Assembly: GCA_945609985.1 (NCBI GenBank)
Contig: CALYZQ010000010.1
Location: forward strand, 1 to 42,957
Reading direction: 5' to 3'
From: an uncultured Lachnospiraceae bacterium
GTDB taxonomy: Bacteria > Bacillota > Clostridia > Lachnospirales > Lachnospiraceae
DNA: 42,957 nt
Part shown: piece after piece, positions 39,923-42,957 of the stretch
Numbering within the stretch: the stretch's first letter is position 1
How the letters are laid out: each line of letters opens with the position of its first letter
The notes under the pieces: model-generated
The model's input: only the letters and a program-made list of their open reading frames with translations
Told to the model about the DNA's origin: nothing
Databases searched by the model: none
Made by a program: the position numbers and the translations under genes

Positions 39923-41101
39923 TTATTTCCAAAACTTCTTTTTCTTCCCATCCTTGGAATCCTTCGGTTCCTTGGGTTCTTCGTCGTTCTCGTCCATTTT
40001 CTTGGTAGCATTTAAGGAATCGCCTGTGAGGGCATCAAACTGCTTAAGCAGCTCCTTGGCCTCATGGCTCAGCTTGTCGGGCACCTGTACCACTAAGGTT
40101 ACATAGTGGTCACCGCGCACATCCTTATTTCTCCAGGAAGGCACACCCTTGCCCTTCAGACGCACCTTGGTATCGGTCTGAGTACCGGGCTTCACGTCAT
40201 AAATGACCTTACCATCTACGGTATCGATAAAGATTTCTCCGCCCAATGCCGCTACCGCATAGGATACGGGCACAGTAGAAAATATGTTAAACTCCTGACG
40301 CTGGAAAATGGGATGACGGCCCACAATCACCTCTACCAGTACATCGCCTCTGGGGCCACCGTTGGTGCCGGGCTCTCCGAGACCGGGCATTCTGGTAGAC
40401 TGTCCGTTGTCAATACCTGCGGGAATATCCACAGAATAACGCTTTCTCATGGAGATATAGCCTGTTCCGTGACAGTCCGCACACTTTTCCTTAATCACCT
40501 TACCGCTTCCCTGACAATCCGGACAGGTCTGCACATTGCGGACTGTTCCGAAGAAGGACTGCTGAGTATATACCACCTGACCCTTGCCACCACATTTGGT
40601 ACAGGTCTCGGGTGTTGTGCCGGGCTTTGCACCTGAACCGTTACAGGTCTTACAGTTTTCCTTTACAGTAAGCTCAATTTCCTTCTTGCAGCCAAACACT
40701 GCCTCCTCAAAGGTAATGCGGACACTGGTACGAAGGTTGGCACCCTTCATGGGGCCATTGTTTCTGGCACTGCTTCTGCGACCACCGCCGAAGAAATCTC
40801 CGAAAATGTCTCCAAATATATCTCCAAAATCAGCACCGCTGAAATCAAAGCCTCCTGCACCGCCTGCTCCGCCTTCAAAAGCAGCATGACCGAATTGATC
40901 ATACTGACGCTTCTTCTCAGGGTCACTTAACACTGCATAAGCCTCTGAAGCTTCCTTAAACTTTTTCTCTGCCTCAGCATTACCGGGATTTGCATCCGGA
41001 TGATACTTCTTAGCCAAAACACGATATGCTTTTTTGATTGCAGCTTCGTCTGCATTTTTGTCTACGCCAAGGACCTCGTAGTAGTCTCGCTTTTCAGCCA
41101 T
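39923..41101 (-). CDS. dnaJ: Chaperone protein DnaJ
   Basis: A 392-residue type I J protein that delivers unfolded proteins to DnaK and stimulates its ATPase. In order: J domain (about 1-70) with HPDANPG, Gly/Phe-rich region ([33 protein letters not shown]), four CxxCxGxG zinc repeats ([32 protein letters not shown]) and C-terminal substrate domains, ending in a Lys/Glu/Asp-rich tail. AGGAGG precedes the ATG. It follows dnaK by 83 nt, with a hairpin between. Confidence 0.97.
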   Translation of the reverse strand: MAEKRDYYEVLGVDKNADEAAIKKAYRVLAKKYHPDANPGNAEAEKKFKEASEAYAVLSDPEKKRQYDQFGHAAFEGGAGGAGGFDFSGADFGDIFGDIFGDFFGGGRRSSARNNGPMKGANLRTSVRITFEEAVFGCKKEIELTVKENCKTCNGSGAKPGTTPETCTKCGGKGQVVYTQQSFFGTVRNVQTCPDCQGSGKVIKEKCADCHGTGYISMRKRYSVDIPAGIDNGQSTRMPGLGEPGTNGGPRGDVLVEVIVGRHPIFQRQEFNIFSTVPVSYAVAALGGEIFIDTVDGKVIYDVKPGTQTDTKVRLKGKGVPSWRNKDVRGDHYVTLVVQVPDKLSHEAKELLKQFDALTGDSLNATKKMDENDEEPKEPKDSKDGKKKKFWK

Positions 41102-41122
41102 ATTTGCCTCCTACATAACACA

Positions 41123-41159
41123 GTACTTCCGGGAGGCATTTTACACCACCCAGAAGTAC
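41123..41159 (-). promoter_or_regulatory. Hairpin between dnaK and dnaJ
   Basis: GTACTTCTGGG and CCCGGAAGTAC form an 11-bp stem (one G-U) with a 15-nt loop. No T-run follows, so it is more likely an mRNA processing or stability element that sets different DnaK and DnaJ levels than a full terminator. Confidence 0.6.
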
Positions 41160-41184
41160 ATAATTTCAGATAAACTCTTCTTGA

Positions 41185-42957
<1,773 letters not shown>

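Overview
The window is bacterial chromosome from a low-to-mid GC Bacillota, most likely class Clostridia, family Lachnospiraceae. The evidence is the family mix and order: DUF5711 next to cvpA, type III glutamine synthetase, an FAT-type acyl-ACP thioesterase, a CdaR/PucR-type regulator beside ftsEX, a YjfB-like protein, the ireB-ruvX-DUF1292-rnj-ylbF-mltG-trmR-trhP order, and strong GGAGG ribosome binding sites. Species cannot be fixed by reading alone. Nearly all genes lie on the minus strand; short plus-strand units interrupt them. No prophage, transposase, CRISPR array or secondary-metabolite locus is visible.

Layout. 1-211: tandem sigma-A promoters reading leftwards out of the window, in the style of an rRNA operon. 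212-3180: cvpA, a DUF5711 membrane protein and a LysM protein with a Thr-Pro linker. 3282-8064: galM, recR, ybaB, dnaX and pfkA. 8254-9465 (plus): tRNA-Ser(CGA) and a D-lactate-type dehydrogenase. 9466-14618: ftsE-ftsX, a coiled-coil M23 hydrolase, an S41 protease and azlC-azlD, probably one transcript. 14636-16065: CdaR-like regulator and YjfB-like protein. 16175-19763: CPBP protease homologue, thioesterase, S1/CvfB protein and a zinc-ribbon membrane protein. 19875-22023: unknown helical protein, a large palindromic repeat, an AT-rich XRE regulator and tRNA-Gln(CTG). 22135-30011: glutamine synthetase III, the wobble-uridine modification pair trhP/trmR, a short MltG-like protein, YlbF, RNase J, and ireB-ruvX-DUF1292. 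30019-32601: HAD phosphatase, mtaB and a small HPr-like protein without the active histidine. 32603-36785: prmA-rsmE-cysteine desulfurase-thiI. 36786-39886 (plus): lipoprotein, membrane-bound J-domain protein and small ferredoxin-like protein, then a second copy of the palindromic repeat. 39923-42957: dnaJ and the 3' part of dnaK, which runs off the right edge.

How the genes fit together. Much of the window is housekeeping: replication and repair (dnaX, recR, ybaB, ruvX), tRNA and rRNA modification (trhP, trmR, mtaB, thiI, rsmE), protein folding (dnaK, dnaJ), envelope growth (ftsEX with its likely partner hydrolase), RNA decay (rnj) and nitrogen assimilation (glutamine synthetase III).

The most unusual signal is a pair of about 210-217 bp elements (20396-20606 plus, 39670-39886 minus). 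They share two conserved core blocks (42/47 and 36/40 identical by eye), but their long outer stems and inner hairpins differ in sequence while each stays self-complementary. That is a covariation-like pattern with no coding explanation. Other points of interest are an intrinsic-terminator hairpin just after the predicted start of the prmA transcript, a hairpin over the ribosome binding site of the LysM gene, a Crh-like HPr, and a 14-bp palindrome at the XRE promoter. Starts were moved from the ORF track wherever a Shine-Dalgarno sequence clearly chose an internal codon. All promoter, terminator and family calls were made by eye without database searches.
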